Shown here: positions 16,982 through 27,338 of the stretch, piece by piece
Position numbering within the stretch: the first letter of the stretch is position 1
How the letters are laid out: each line of letters starts with the position of its first letter
Source of the DNA: Hymenobacter monticola
Lineage (GTDB): Bacteria > Bacteroidota > Bacteroidia > Cytophagales > Hymenobacteraceae
NCBI RefSeq assembly: GCF_022811645.1
Contig: NZ_CP094534.1
Location: 1,798,001-1,862,000 of the forward strand
DNA length: 64,000 nt
Direction: 5' to 3'
The notes under the pieces: generated by a model
What the model saw: only the letters and a program-made list of their open reading frames with translations
The model's database searches: none
What the model was told of the DNA's origin: nothing
Position numbers and translations under genes: made by a program

Positions 16982-17176
16982 TCGGTAGGCATAACGCGAA
17001 AGCGGGCGTTTAATTTCCCGAAAGTTAAATGCCGGGCAATGGCCAGCCGGCCAAGCGCTGAAACAGCAGAAGTGGTTCCGATAAAGGGAGAAAACAGAAA
17101 GAAGGAATAGCGGTGCCAGGCGCAGCACCGCCATTCCTTCTCTTAACGAATACACCCAAGCCTTTCGGCTCCCGGC

Positions 17177-20100
17177 TTATTCAAGCACAATTTTATAAAT
17201 GCCCGCCTCGCCGGTCAGCGGCAAGTGCAGCGTGTAGATGCCCGCCGGCAAATGGGCTACCGATACCGTCAGCTCGCCGGCTGCCGAAAGCCGGAACGGC
17301 TGCTCCAGCACCGCCTGGCCCAGCGCGTTGTAGAGGCGCGCCGGTGCGGTGCCGGCGCCGGCCCGCAGCTTCACCGGCACCAGCACCCGGAACTGGCCGT
17401 GCGCCGGGTTGGGGTAGAGCGTGGCGCGGCCGGCCGCGCCGGCCCCGGGCCGGCTGGCCAGCAACTGGCCGTCGTTGAGGCGGATGGCGGCGTAGTTGGT
17501 GCCGCTCACGGACTGGGTGGTGGTAAAATCCAGGTCGCCATCGCCGTCGAGGTCGCCCAGGACCAGCTGCGAGGGGTTGGTGGGCACGGCCACGCTGAAG
17601 TTGCCCGAAAAGCCGCCCTGGCCGTTGTTGAGCCGGATGCTGACGTTGTCGGTGAGGCCGTTGGCCGTCAGCAGGTCGAGGTCGCCGTCGTGGTCTACGT
17701 CGCCCAGCTTCAAATGGCTGAAGCGGCCGCCCGAGGCCATGCGCTGGCCCGATGCCGTGAAGACGCCGCTGCCGTTGTTGGCCAGCACCGCGAGCCAGCC
17801 GCTGCTGTTGCTGCCGCTGGTATCGTTGTAGCCCACGGCCAGGTCGAGGTCGCCGTTGGCGTCCACATCGGCCAGCGCCACGCTGCGGGTTTCGCCGGTA
17901 AAGGCGTACGGGAGGCCACTGGCCAGCACGCCAGCGCCGTTGTTGAGAAACAGCTGCGCCCCGTTGGTGTCGTTGGCCGTCACCACGTCGAGGTCACCGT
18001 CGCCATCCACGTCGCCCAGCGCTAGGTTCAGGGGCGTGGTCGTGGTTTGATAGGGCAGGGTGGTGAAGCGGCCCGTGCCGTCGTTGAGCGCTACGGACAG
18101 CGCGTTGCTTTGGTAGGTAGTCGAGACAAAGTCCAGGTCGCCGTCGGCGTCCATGTCGCCCATGGCAAACCGCTGGCCGGACACGGTCGTGAACACGGCC
18201 GGAGCGAAGGTGGCGTTGCCGTTGTTGAGGCACACCACCAGGTTGAAGCTGTAGCAGGCCAGGATATCAAGGTCGCCGTCGCCGTCCACGTCGGCCAGAA
18301 CTATTTCCGACACTGTGGCCCCGTAGGGCGGCAGAACGACGCCCTGGCTGAAGCGCGCCTGCCCGTTGTTGAGCTGCACCGTCAGGCTGGCCCCGCTGCT
18401 ATAAGGCGCTGTTATTATATCCAGGTCGCCGTCGTTGTCCAGGTCGCCCACGGCCACGGCGGTGGCAAACTGACCCAGCAGCACATCGGTGCCCGCCCGG
18501 TAGGCGCCGCCGCCCGGCCCGCCCGTGGCAGCCGTGAACTGGTACACTTGCTTCCGCACGATGCCGCCCGTGGTGGTTTGCATGGTGGCCGGCAAGCTCA
18601 CGCTGATTTGCTCGCCGGGTGCAAAGTCCTGGTCAGGGTCGAAACTAAGCGAAGCGGTGCCGCCGCCCGTGAGCACGCCCGGCCGCCGGCCCCGCAGCTG
18701 GTTGCCAAACACGCGCAGGTTGCCCGCCGTGCCCGTGCCCATGGCCGCCGGGAACGTAAGGCCCACGGTGGCGTTGCGGGCCACCGCCAGGGCGTTGCGG
18801 GCCGGCACATACGCCGTGGGGCCCGCCAGCGGAATCACTGTGAAGGTGGCCACGGAGGTGGCCGTGCCCACCGGCGTCGTGACGGAAAGGGTGCCCGTGG
18901 TGGCGCCCACCGGCACATTCACCGAAATCCGCGTGGTTGAGTTTACCACGAAGCCCGGCGCGTTGGTGCCATTGAAGCGCACGGCGGTGGCGCCAAAAAA
19001 GCCCGTACCCGTGATGACCACGGCCGTGCCCTCGGGGCCGGCGGGGGGCGCGAAGCTGCTGATAACTGGCGCCGAGGGCGGCCCGTTCAGCCGCACGCTG
19101 TACACGGTGGGGGTGTAATAGTTGGAGCTCACCACGTCGAGGTCTCCGTCGCCGTCCACGTCGCTCAGCGCCATCTGGGCGGGGACGTAGCCTAGGCTCA
19201 ATTCCATCTGGCGGGTGAAGGTGGCGCGGCCGTTGTTCACCCACAGCTCGCTGGGGTCGGTGACGTAGGTCATGATGATGTCGAAGTCGCCGTCGGCGTC
19301 CACGTCGCCCACGCGCATCAGGCCGCCGATGCTGGGCAGAGCAAACTCATTGCCCGCAAAATTGCCGCGGCCGTCGTTCAGGGCCACTTTCACGCGGGAG
19401 GGCGTGCCCTGCACGTTGCTGGGGGTCGAGGCCAGCAGGTCAAGGTCGCCATCGGCGTCCAGGTCGCCCAGGAAGATATTGCCGCTCCCATTAGAGAGCG
19501 GTACGCCGGCCGTCGTGGCCGCCAGGCCGCCCTGGCCGTTGTTGAGGCAAATGAATACCCCGCCGCCGTTGCCCACCAGCAGGTCCAGGTCGCCGTCGGC
19601 GTCTACGTCGCCAATTTGCAGGTTGGAAAAGCTGGTGTTGGTGCCGTTGCTGAAAAGCTCGTTGGTGGTGCCGCTAAAGTTGCCGCTGCCGTCGTTGAAG
19701 CGTACGCTGGTGGTGCAGGAACTGGAGCCCTGATTGCCAGTCACCAGGTCGAGGTCGCCGTCGGCGTCCATATCGGCTAGGGCCACGGCGCGGGGGGCGT
19801 CGCCCACGGACACGTCCTGCGTGCCGCCGAAAACCCCGCTGCCATTGTTCAGCCGGATGCTCACCACGCTGCTGCGGCTGCTCATGGCAGCCAGGTCGAG
19901 GTCGCCGTCGCCGTCCACATCGCCCAGCACCAACTGCGAGCCGCTGGTGCCGGCCACCGCCACCGAGCCAGCCGCCGTGAAAGTGCCCGCGCCGGTGTTG
20001 CGTTGCACCTGCACCGCGCTGCCGTCGTGCACCAGCATGTCCTGGGCACCATCGCCGTCCACGTCGCCCATCGTAAGGTCGTTCGCCGGCGTGCTCACCG

Positions 20101-23100
20101 CGGTGCTCAGCGTGGTGTTAATGGGCGCCGCGAGGAAGCCGCGCCCGGTGCCGCCCACGGCCGCCCGGAACTGGTAGGCCTGCTTCACCACCCGCGTCTG
20201 GTTGGCGTCGGTATAGGCCGGGATGCTCACGCTCACCAGCTCGCCCGGCTCGAAGGCCTGCGTGGGCGTGAAGGTGAGCGTGCTGGTGCCCGCGCCGGCG
20301 CGCGTGCCCGCCCGCCGGCCGCCGCGCTGCGCGCTGAACACCGTCAGGTTGGCGGCCGTGTTGGTCGGAATGGCTTGGCTGAAAGTGGCGCTGACGGGCG
20401 TGCTCAGCCCCACCACCGCGTTGCGGGCGGGGCTCACGCTGGTCACCGCTACGGGCCGCAGCACCGTGAAAGCGGTGGCCGACGTGCCCGTGCCCGCCGG
20501 CGTGGTAGCCGTGATGACGCCCGAAGTAGCGCCGGCCGGTACGCTCACGGTGAGCTGGCCGGCAGTATTCACCACAAAGCCGGGCGCGGCGGTGCCGTTG
20601 AAAGCAACGGCGGTGGTGCCAATAAAATCGGCCCCCGTGAGTACCACCGTGGCGCCCGGCAGGCCGATGCCCGGCGCAAAGCCGCTGATGACCGGCGGGG
20701 CCACCCGGTGGTTGAGGCGCACGTACACTACGTAGGCGCCAAAGGCGTTGGTCAGCGCGTCCAAGTCGCCGTCGCCGTCGATGTCGGCCAGGGCCACGCC
20801 GCCCCAGCTATTGGGCTCGCTGATGGCGCTGGGCGTAGCGGTGAGCACCCCCTGGCCATTGTTGACGCACAGCACCGCGCCGCTGATGCCGTTGCTGGTG
20901 AGCAGGTCGAGGTCGCCATCGGCGTCCACGTCGCCCAGCGTGAGGTTGGCGCCCGTGGCAGTGGCTTGGGTGCCCGAGAAAGTGCCGGTGCCGTTGTTGA
21001 GGCGCACAATGCCCGCGTTGGTCACCAAGTCAAGGGCACCGTCGCCGTCGAGGTCGCCCAGCGCGAGGCGGGTGCTGGTGACGTTTGCCGTGGCCCCGTT
21101 GGCTGGCAGCGCCACCACGCGGGTGAAAAGCCCGCCGCCGTTGTTGAAGCAGATGCTCACCACACTGGTGCCACTGCCGTTGCCTTCGCAGGCCACCAGC
21201 AGGTCAAGGTCACCGTCGTTGTCCACATCGCCCACGGCCAGGCCCTTGGGGCGGGCGCCCACGCCCACGCGCTGCACGGTGGGAAAGCCGGCGCTGCCGT
21301 TGTTGAAGCGAATAAGCAGGCTGTCGGCCGTGTACTTGGGCACCACCACGTCGAGGTCGCCGTCGCCGTCGAAGTCGCCGGTGGCCACGTCGCGCGTATC
21401 CGGCCCTAGGTTGGCGAAGTTGTTGGCCGCCGTGAAGGTGGCGGTTCCATCGTTGAGCAGCACTTCCCCCGGTGCCGACACCAGGTCGAGGGTGCCGTTG
21501 CCGTCCAAATCGGCCAACGCCACGGCATAGGGGTAGTTGCGCAGGTACAGGCTCCCCGCCAAACCGCCGGAGAAGGCCCCACTGCCGTCGTTGAGGCGGA
21601 TGCTGCCGTCGGAAGCCACCACGTCGATGGCGCCGTCGTTGTTCAGGTCGCCCATCGTCAGGCCCGATGCGCGGCTATTGATTGGAATGTTGGCCGTTCC
21701 GGTGGTGTTGAACACGCCCGTGCCCGTGCCCCCAGCCGCGGCCGTGAACTGAAACACGTGGGGCCGCACCACCTGGGTGCTGGTGGGGCCCACCAACGTG
21801 CTGGGCAGGCTCACGCTCACCAGCTCGCCCGGCGCAAACGGCTGGGTGGGCGCGAAGGTGAGCGTGCTGGTGCCGCCGCCCGTGAGCGTGCCCGCCCGCT
21901 GGCCCCGCACCCGGGCCCCGAACACCCGCAGGTTGCCCGCGCTGCTCGTGCTGATGGGCTGCGCAAACGTGACGGCCACTGCCGTGGCGCGCGGCGCGCT
22001 GGCCGCGTTGCGGACCGGGCTCACGCTGAGCACGGCCACGGGCTGCGTCACGGTGAAGGACGTGGCCGAGGCGGCCGTGCCGGCCGGCGTGGTCACACTC
22101 ACGGGGCCGGTGGTAGCGCCTGCGGGCACGGTCGCCACCAGTTCGGTGCGCGAGTTCACGGCAAAGCCGGTAGCGGCCACCCCGTTGAAGGCCACCGCGC
22201 GGGTCCCGATAAGGTTGGTGCCGGTGATGATGACGCTGGTGCCCACCGCTCCGCTGCCCGGCGAGAAAGCCACCACGGTGGGGGCGGGCAGGGGCAGGTT
22301 CAGCCGCACGCTCACCACGTTGTTTTCCTGCGAGGTCACCAGGTCGAGGTCGCCGTCGCCGTCCACATCGCCCACGGCAATGCCGGCCGGCGAAACGGAG
22401 GTGGTGGGAATGGGCACAATGGCGGCGAAGCCCCCGGCTCCGTTGTTCACGCCAATGCCGTCGTAGCTCAGCAGGTCGAGGTCGCCGTCAGCGTCGGCAT
22501 CGGCCAGCACGGGCTGGCCCACGCCGCCCAGCAGCACGTCGCCGCCGCTGGCCAGCGTGCCCGTTCCGTTGTTGAGCTGGGTGCTGGTTTTGGTAATGTA
22601 ATTCAGCGTGGTCTGATACGTGAGGTCAAGGTCGCCGTCGTTGTCGAGGTCATTCAGCGAGAGCCTCGAAGGCACATCCACAACATTGACCTGCTGCGCT
22701 GCCGTGAACTGCCCGGCCCCGTCGTTGAGGTGCGTGTTAACGGTGTAAATGCCGTAATAGGGCACGTAGCCGCCCACCACCAGGTCGAGGTCGCCATCGG
22801 CATCCAGGTCGCCCAGGGCCAGGCCGGTGGGCGTGAGGGAGCGCGAGCCCGTGCTGAAATAAAGCGCAGAGCCAAAGGCAAAGCTGCCCACGCCATTGTT
22901 CAGGTACACATAGGTCGACTGATTCGCCGCCGGCATAAAAATCAAATCCAGGTCGCCGTCGGCGTCCACGTCGCCCGCCACCATCTGCGCAAGGGCCTGG
23001 CCCAGGCTCGGGCCCGTGCTCCTGCTGAAAGTGCCGCTGCCGTTGTTGAAAAGCAGTGGCACGTCTTCGGCCCCCCGGGGCAGGGCCACCACGTCCAGGT

Positions 23101-25447
23101 CGCCATCGGCGTCGAGGTCGGCCAGGGTCAGGCTCGCCACGCCGGAGAGGCCGGTGGCAATGTCCGGCCCGGCGGTGAAGGTGCCCGCGCCGTTATTCAG
23201 GCGTTGGGTCACGGTGCCGGAGTTACGGTTTGGAAGCAGCAAGTCCAGGTCGCCGTCGTTGTCGAGGTCGCCCAGCACGGGCTCGCCGGGGTTGGTGGCG
23301 GCCAGGGCGGTGGCCGTGCCGAAATTCATCTGGCCGGTGCCGCCAGCAGCGGCCGTGAACCGTAGCACCTGCCTGGCAGCAGGGTTGCCGTCGGCGGCGC
23401 GCAGGCTGGCGGGCAAGCTCACGCTCACGGCCTCGCCGGGCATAAAGTCCTGGGTGGGGTCGAAGGTGAGGGTGGGGGTGCCGCCCCCGGTCAGCACGCC
23501 GGGCCGGTTGCCGCGCCGCTGGTTGCCAAACACCCGCAGGTTGCCCGCCGTGGCCGTCGTGATGGCCACCGAAAATGTAGCCGACACGTTGGCCCCGCGC
23601 GGCGCGCTTACCGCGTGGCGGGCCGGCGAGGTGGCCGTGAGCAGCACCGGCACAGGCAGCGTCACGGTGAATGGCGCAGCTGAGGTGGCCGTGCCCGCGT
23701 CCTCCGTGGCCACAGTCACCACGCCAGTGGCTGCGCCGGCCGGTACCGCCACGCTGATGCTGGTGCCCGTGCCGTTAAGCACATAGCCCGGTGCGGTGGT
23801 GCCATTAAAACGCACGGCCGTCACGTCGGTCAGGTTCGTGCCCGTGATGACAACGGACGTGCCCACCGGGCCTATGTTAGGCGTCAGGGCTGCAATGGTG
23901 GGGCTGGGCAGGGGCGGGGGCGGGCCGCTGTTCAAACTCAGCATCACCTGCCCATTGGTGTCCGAGGTCACCACGTCGAGGTCGCCGTCGGCGTCCACGT
24001 CGCCCAGCGTCACGCCCACGGAAGTGGCAGTAGGCGAGGGGCTGCGGCTCAGGCGCAGGGCCCGCGCCTGCACCGTGAAGGTGCCCGCCGCGTTCAGAAA
24101 CGTGAATACCCGGCCGCCCACGCCCTGGGCCACCACCAGGTCAAGGTCGCCGTCGGCGTCCACGTCGCCCGCGCGCAGGCCCGTTGGGGTGCTGCCCGCA
24201 GGCAGGGCCAATGTGGTGCTGCCAGAAAACGTGGCCGTGCCGTTGTTGAGGCGCACGCTCACGGTGGCGTCACCGGCATTAGCGGTTAGCAGGTCCTGGT
24301 CGCCGTCGCCGTCCACGTCGGCCAGCACCAGCTCTGAAGGCTGCGCGCCCACGGTGAAGGTCGTGGCTGCGCCGAACGAGCCCGTGCCGGAGTTGCGGCT
24401 CACGCTCACGGTGCTCAGCGGGCTGGCGGCCGTGCCGGCGTTGGTGGTGAGTAGGTCGAGGTCGCCGTCGTTGTCCACGTCGCCCAGGGCCACTGAAGTG
24501 GGGTTTACGCCCACGGCTACCGTCACCAGGCCGGTGTAGAGCAGCGGCAGGGCGCCGTTGTTGAGACGCACGCTCACGGAGCTGGCGCCGCCGTTGGCCG
24601 TGGCAAAGTCCAGGTCGCCGTCGCCGTCCACGTCGCCCACCGCGATGCTCACGGGCCGGACGCCCACCGGCGAGTTCTGGGCACCCGTCACCGAGCCAAT
24701 GAAGTTGGCCAGGCCGTCGTTGATGCACACGGCCACGCTGTTGTTGTCGGCGTCGCCCACCAGCAGGTCGAGGTCGCCGTCCTGGTCCACGTCGGCCAGG
24801 GCGGTGCCGCTGGGGGTTTGGCCCGCCACCAGGCCGGTTTTGAAGGTGTAGCGCCCGCTGCCGTTGTTGAGAAAAATGCGGCAGCCGTAGAGCGCGCCGG
24901 TTGTCACCAGGTCCAGGTCGCCGTCGTTGTCGAGGTCGCCCAGCAACTGGTCGCGGTTGGTGGTATTGGCCACAATGGTGGTATCCATGAAGTAGCCCCG
25001 CCCCGTGCCGCCCGTGGCCGTGGTGAACTGGTACACATGCCGCGCGAGGGCCGTGCCGCCCGTGCTGCTCATGGTGGCCGGCAGGCTCACGCTCACCACG
25101 TCGCCGGCCGCAAAATTCTGGGCGGGCGTGAGGGCGAGTGTGGCCGTGCCGCCCCCAGTCACGGAGCCCGGCACCTTGCCCCGCAGCCGCGCGCTATACA
25201 CCCGCAGATTGGAAGCCGAAGCGGCCGAGATGGCCTGCGAAAAGCCCACCGTCACGGCGCTATTGCGAGGGGCGGCCACCGCGTGCCGCGCCGGCTGTAG
25301 GCTGGTTACCCCTACCTGGGCCTGCGCCGCATGACCCAGGGTCAGGCCGGCAAAAGCCAGCAGTCCAGCCCGCCGCAACCGACGACCAAAGCGAAAAAAT
25401 GAAAAACAAAGCCCGGAATAGGGTACGAGAGTAGCGTATGAAGCCAA
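17177..25447 (-). CDS. Giant T9SS-secreted protein: five seven-fold FG-GAP (beta-propeller) modules
   Basis: A 2756-residue exported protein, probably a surface adhesin or carbohydrate/matrix binder. Order: signal peptide (to about 44), then a module of SbsA-like Ig domain (Big_5, PARHAV...), seven FG-GAP/VCBS repeats with calcium-binding DxDxDGDLD loops, and an IPT/TIG domain (VGTSVVITGTNL). Four such modules are followed by a fifth without TIG, then a type IX sorting domain (TLYPNPAHGQ ... GIYTLHL). I count 35 GDxDxDGD-type loops, exactly seven per module; modules start near residues 45, 600, 1140, 1665 and 2215. No in-frame ATG exists near the start: candidates are TTG at 25447 and TTG at 25378, the latter beginning directly at the signal peptide (RRAGLLAFAG). 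Confidence 0.88.
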   Translation of the reverse strand: MASYATLVPYSGLCFSFFRFGRRLRRAGLLAFAGLTLGHAAQAQVGVTSLQPARHAVAAPRNSAVTVGFSQAISAASASNLRVYSARLRGKVPGSVTGGGTATLALTPAQNFAAGDVVSVSLPATMSSTGGTALARHVYQFTTATGGTGRGYFMDTTIVANTTNRDQLLGDLDNDGDLDLVTTGALYGCRIFLNNGSGRYTFKTGLVAGQTPSGTALADVDQDGDLDLLVGDADNNSVAVCINDGLANFIGSVTGAQNSPVGVRPVSIAVGDVDGDGDLDFATANGGASSVSVRLNNGALPLLYTGLVTVAVGVNPTSVALGDVDNDGDLDLLTTNAGTAASPLSTVSVSRNSGTGSFGAATTFTVGAQPSELVLADVDGDGDQDLLTANAGDATVSVRLNNGTATFSGSTTLALPAGSTPTGLRAGDVDADGDLDLVVAQGVGGRVFTFLNAAGTFTVQARALRLSRSPSPTATSVGVTLGDVDADGDLDVVTSDTNGQVMLSLNSGPPPPLPSPTIAALTPNIGPVGTSVVITGTNLTDVTAVRFNGTTAPGYVLNGTGTSISVAVPAGAATGVVTVATEDAGTATSAAPFTVTLPVPVLLTATSPARHAVSAPRGANVSATFSVAITTATAGNLRVFGNQRRGNRPGVLTGGGTPTLTFDPTQDFMPGEAVSVSLPASLRAADGNPAARQVLRFTAAAGGTGQMNFGTATALAATNPGEPVLGDLDNDGDLDLLLPNRNSGTVTQRLNNGAGTFTAGPDIATGLSGVASLTLADLDADGDLDVVALPRGAEDVPLLFNNGSGTFSRSTGPSLGQALAQMVAGDVDADGDLDLIFMPAANQSTYVYLNNGVGSFAFGSALYFSTGSRSLTPTGLALGDLDADGDLDLVVGGYVPYYGIYTVNTHLNDGAGQFTAAQQVNVVDVPSRLSLNDLDNDGDLDLTYQTTLNYITKTSTQLNNGTGTLASGGDVLLGGVGQPVLADADADGDLDLLSYDGIGVNNGAGGFAAIVPIPTTSVSPAGIAVGDVDGDGDLDLVTSQENNVVSVRLNLPLPAPTVVAFSPGSGAVGTSVIITGTNLIGTRAVAFNGVAATGFAVNSRTELVATVPAGATTGPVSVTTPAGTAASATSFTVTQPVAVLSVSPVRNAASAPRATAVAVTFAQPISTSSAGNLRVFGARVRGQRAGTLTGGGTSTLTFAPTQPFAPGELVSVSLPSTLVGPTSTQVVRPHVFQFTAAAGGTGTGVFNTTGTANIPINSRASGLTMGDLNNDGAIDVVASDGSIRLNDGSGAFSGGLAGSLYLRNYPYAVALADLDGNGTLDLVSAPGEVLLNDGTATFTAANNFANLGPDTRDVATGDFDGDGDLDVVVPKYTADSLLIRFNNGSAGFPTVQRVGVGARPKGLAVGDVDNDGDLDLLVACEGNGSGTSVVSICFNNGGGLFTRVVALPANGATANVTSTRLALGDLDGDGALDLVTNAGIVRLNNGTGTFSGTQATATGANLTLGDVDADGDLDLLTSNGISGAVLCVNNGQGVLTATPSAISEPNSWGGVALADIDGDGDLDALTNAFGAYVVYVRLNHRVAPPVISGFAPGIGLPGATVVLTGADFIGTTAVAFNGTAAPGFVVNTAGQLTVSVPAGATSGVITATTPAGTGTSATAFTVLRPVAVTSVSPARNAVVGLSTPVSATFSQAIPTNTAANLTVFSAQRGGRRAGTRAGAGTSTLTFTPTQAFEPGELVSVSIPAYTDANQTRVVKQAYQFRAAVGGTGRGFLAAPINTTLSTAVSTPANDLTMGDVDGDGAQDMLVHDGSAVQVQRNTGAGTFTAAGSVAVAGTSGSQLVLGDVDGDGDLDLAAMSSRSSVVSIRLNNGSGVFGGTQDVSVGDAPRAVALADMDADGDLDLVTGNQGSSSCTTSVRFNDGSGNFSGTTNELFSNGTNTSFSNLQIGDVDADGDLDLLVGNGGGVFICLNNGQGGLAATTAGVPLSNGSGNIFLGDLDADGDLDLLASTPSNVQGTPSRVKVALNDGRGNFAGNEFALPSIGGLMRVGDVDADGDFDIIMTYVTDPSELWVNNGRATFTRQMELSLGYVPAQMALSDVDGDGDLDVVSSNYYTPTVYSVRLNGPPSAPVISSFAPPAGPEGTAVVITGTGFFGATAVRFNGTNAPGFVVNSTTRISVNVPVGATTGTLSVTTPVGTATSVATFTVIPLAGPTAYVPARNALAVARNATVGLTFPAAMGTGTAGNLRVFGNQLRGRRPGVLTGGGTASLSFDPDQDFAPGEQISVSLPATMQTTTGGIVRKQVYQFTAATGGPGGGAYRAGTDVLLGQFATAVAVGDLDNDGDLDIITAPYSSGASLTVQLNNGQARFSQGVVLPPYGATVSEIVLADVDGDGDLDILACYSFNLVVCLNNGNATFAPAVFTTVSGQRFAMGDMDADGDLDFVSTTYQSNALSVALNDGTGRFTTLPYQTTTTPLNLALGDVDGDGDLDVVTANDTNGAQLFLNNGAGVLASGLPYAFTGETRSVALADVDANGDLDLAVGYNDTSGSNSSGWLAVLANNGSGVFTASGQRMASGGRFSHLKLGDVDHDGDLDLLTANGLTDNVSIRLNNGQGGFSGNFSVAVPTNPSQLVLGDLDGDGDLDFTTTQSVSGTNYAAIRLNDGQLLASRPGAGAAGRATLYPNPAHGQFRVLVPVKLRAGAGTAPARLYNALGQAVLEQPFRLSAAGELTVSVAHLPAGIYTLHLPLTGEAGIYKIVLE

Positions 25448-25767
25448 GCAGGAGTAGATTGGAGGTGGAATTAGCTAGAAAACGGCAGCAGTATAGATGC
25501 CGAATTTATTGCACAAATAACCAACAAAAACCCGTGATTTTCAGCATGCAACAGCGGCTGCTATTGCCGCAGACAAGTGCCGACGGCTGGGCTGCTTAAG
25601 TTATCTGTTTTAACCCCTCTGCGCAGTCTTTGCAACACGCCGCATAGATGTCGCGGGCGGGCGTTGGCGGCCTGCCTACCATCTTTGCAGCGCCGGGTGG
25701 CACGTCCGGCGCCGGGGGCTTGTTCTGCGGTTTCGCATGCGCGCCACCTTCCTGCGTTTGCACCTCC
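25448..25767. promoter_or_regulatory. Divergent intergenic region with a hemW promoter box
   Basis: CATCTTTG at 25680-25687 resembles the -7 consensus and lies 80 bases before the hemW ATG. The half next to the giant gene is AT-rich (around 25495-25545) but I see no complete promoter for it. Nothing else is supported here. Confidence 0.45.
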
Positions 25768-26916
25768 ATGGCCGGCCTCTACCTTCACATTCCCTTCTGC
25801 AAGCAAGCTTGCCACTACTGCGACTTTCACTTCAGCACTTCGCTGGGGCTGAAAAGCCGCCTCGTGGAAGCCATTGTGCGGGAGCTGGAGCTGCGCCGCG
25901 ACTACCTGGGCTCGCAGGCAACGCTGGAAACCATTTACTTCGGTGGCGGCACTCCCTCCCTGCTCACGGCCGAAGAGCTAGATCAGATTTTCACGGCCAT
26001 CTACCGACAATTCGCTGTGGCTCCGCAGGCCGAGATTACCCTCGAAGCCAACCCCGACGACCTCAGCGCCGCCAAGCTGCAGGAAATGGCCGCGGCCGGC
26101 GTCAACCGGCTCAGCATTGGCCTGCAAAGCTTCTACGAGCCGCACCTGCGACTGATGAACCGCGCCCACACCGCCGAGGAGTCGACCACGGCCGTGCGCC
26201 GCGCCCAGGACGCAGGCTTTGAGAACATTTCCATCGACCTGATTTACGGTGTGCCCGCGCCGGGCCACCACATCTGGGACGCTGATTTGGCCAACGCCTT
26301 TGCGCTGGGTGTGCCGCACGTGTCGGCCTACGCCCTGACGGTGGAGCCGGGCACCGCCTTCGGCCACCGGCTGCAGAAGGGCACCTTCAAGGCCGCGCCC
26401 GATGAGTTCGTGGCCACGCAGTTCGAAATGCTGCTGGCGGCCATGCGCGCCCACGGCTACGAGCAATACGAAATCAGCAACTTCTGCCAGCCCGGCCGCG
26501 AAAGCCGCCACAACGGCAACTACTGGCGTGGGGTGCCCTACCTCGGCCTGGGGCCCAGCGCCCACAGCTACGACGGCCAAAACCGCCAGTTCACCCTCGC
26601 CAACAACCCGCAGTACGTGGCGGCTGTGCTGGAGCGCGGCGAAGTGCCCGTGACGCTGGACCGGCTCACGGCCACCGACCGGGCCAACGAGTACCTGCTC
26701 ACCACCCTGCGCACCGCCCGCGGCTGCGACCTGGCCCACCTGCGCACCCACCTCGGCTTCGATGTGCAGGCCGCCCACGCCGCCTACCTGGCCGAGCTGC
26801 AGGCCAACGGCTGGGCGCGCATCCGAAACGAAGTGCTTACTTTGACCGACGCGGGCAAGCTCCTGGCCGACCACATCACGCTGGAGCTGTTTCAACCCCC
26901 CGCCGTAGCCGAATGA
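25768..26916 (+). CDS. hemW: Radical SAM heme chaperone HemW
   Basis: Binds heme and a [4Fe-4S] cluster and hands heme to target proteins. The start at 25768 gives MAGLYLHIPFCKQACHYCDF, with the CxxxCxxC cluster motif in its normal place; a longer frame from 25648 spans the promoter box. Other HemW marks are YFGGGTPSLL, EANPDD, GVNRLSIGLQSF, ISIDLIYGVP, HVSAYALTVEPGT and the C-terminal winged-helix-like domain (ANEYLLTTLRTARG). 382 residues, normal. It overlaps the next start by four bases (ATGA). Confidence 0.95.
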   Translation: MAGLYLHIPFCKQACHYCDFHFSTSLGLKSRLVEAIVRELELRRDYLGSQATLETIYFGGGTPSLLTAEELDQIFTAIYRQFAVAPQAEITLEANPDDLSAAKLQEMAAAGVNRLSIGLQSFYEPHLRLMNRAHTAEESTTAVRRAQDAGFENISIDLIYGVPAPGHHIWDADLANAFALGVPHVSAYALTVEPGTAFGHRLQKGTFKAAPDEFVATQFEMLLAAMRAHGYEQYEISNFCQPGRESRHNGNYWRGVPYLGLGPSAHSYDGQNRQFTLANNPQYVAAVLERGEVPVTLDRLTATDRANEYLLTTLRTARGCDLAHLRTHLGFDVQAAHAAYLAELQANGWARIRNEVLTLTDAGKLLADHITLELFQPPAVAE

Positions 26917-27335
26917 AACTTCTGAGCGACAGCATTGCCGACGACGCCGACTTTTTCGTGGAGCAGATTCACATCGTGGCCATCGTGTTCGATAATACCG
27001 ACGATGTGACCGTGTGGGCCACCACGTTATTCGACAACGACACCCACTTCTTCCACCTCGCCCTGCCTTTCAAGGCCCTCGACACGCTCCTGACCCTGGC
27101 CCACGACCGCGCCGACGCCCTGCAGGAGGAAGTGGCCGATGCCCTGGCCGCCCAAGACTGGCCCGCCCTGCTCGAATACAATGCCGACGACCGACCGCCC
27201 GTGCCGCTGCCCAGCGTGGCCCTCAAGCTGTCGGTAACCTACCCCGCTACCGAGGACGGCGAACTGGACGACGACGACCCGCAGCCGCACAACATCTTCT
27301 ACCTCGAAGGCGTGTTCGTGCGCCTCGATACCTAA
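26913..27335 (+). CDS. Hypothetical acidic protein co-transcribed with hemW
   Basis: A 140-residue cytosolic protein, very rich in Asp, with alternating strand-like segments (HIVAIVFDNTDDVTVWATTLFD; FYLEGVFVRLD) and one helix (TLAHDRADALQEEVADAL). Not recognised. The start overlaps the hemW stop (ATGA) and the next gene begins three bases after its stop, so all three form one operon. Confidence 0.65.
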   Translation: MKLLSDSIADDADFFVEQIHIVAIVFDNTDDVTVWATTLFDNDTHFFHLALPFKALDTLLTLAHDRADALQEEVADALAAQDWPALLEYNADDRPPVPLPSVALKLSVTYPATEDGELDDDDPQPHNIFYLEGVFVRLDT

Positions 27336-27338
27336 GCC

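Noticed and set aside
18047..23365. Several long rightward frames opposite the giant FG-GAP gene
   Set aside because: Produced by the repetitive GAC/GGC-rich loops read on the other strand; low-complexity products.
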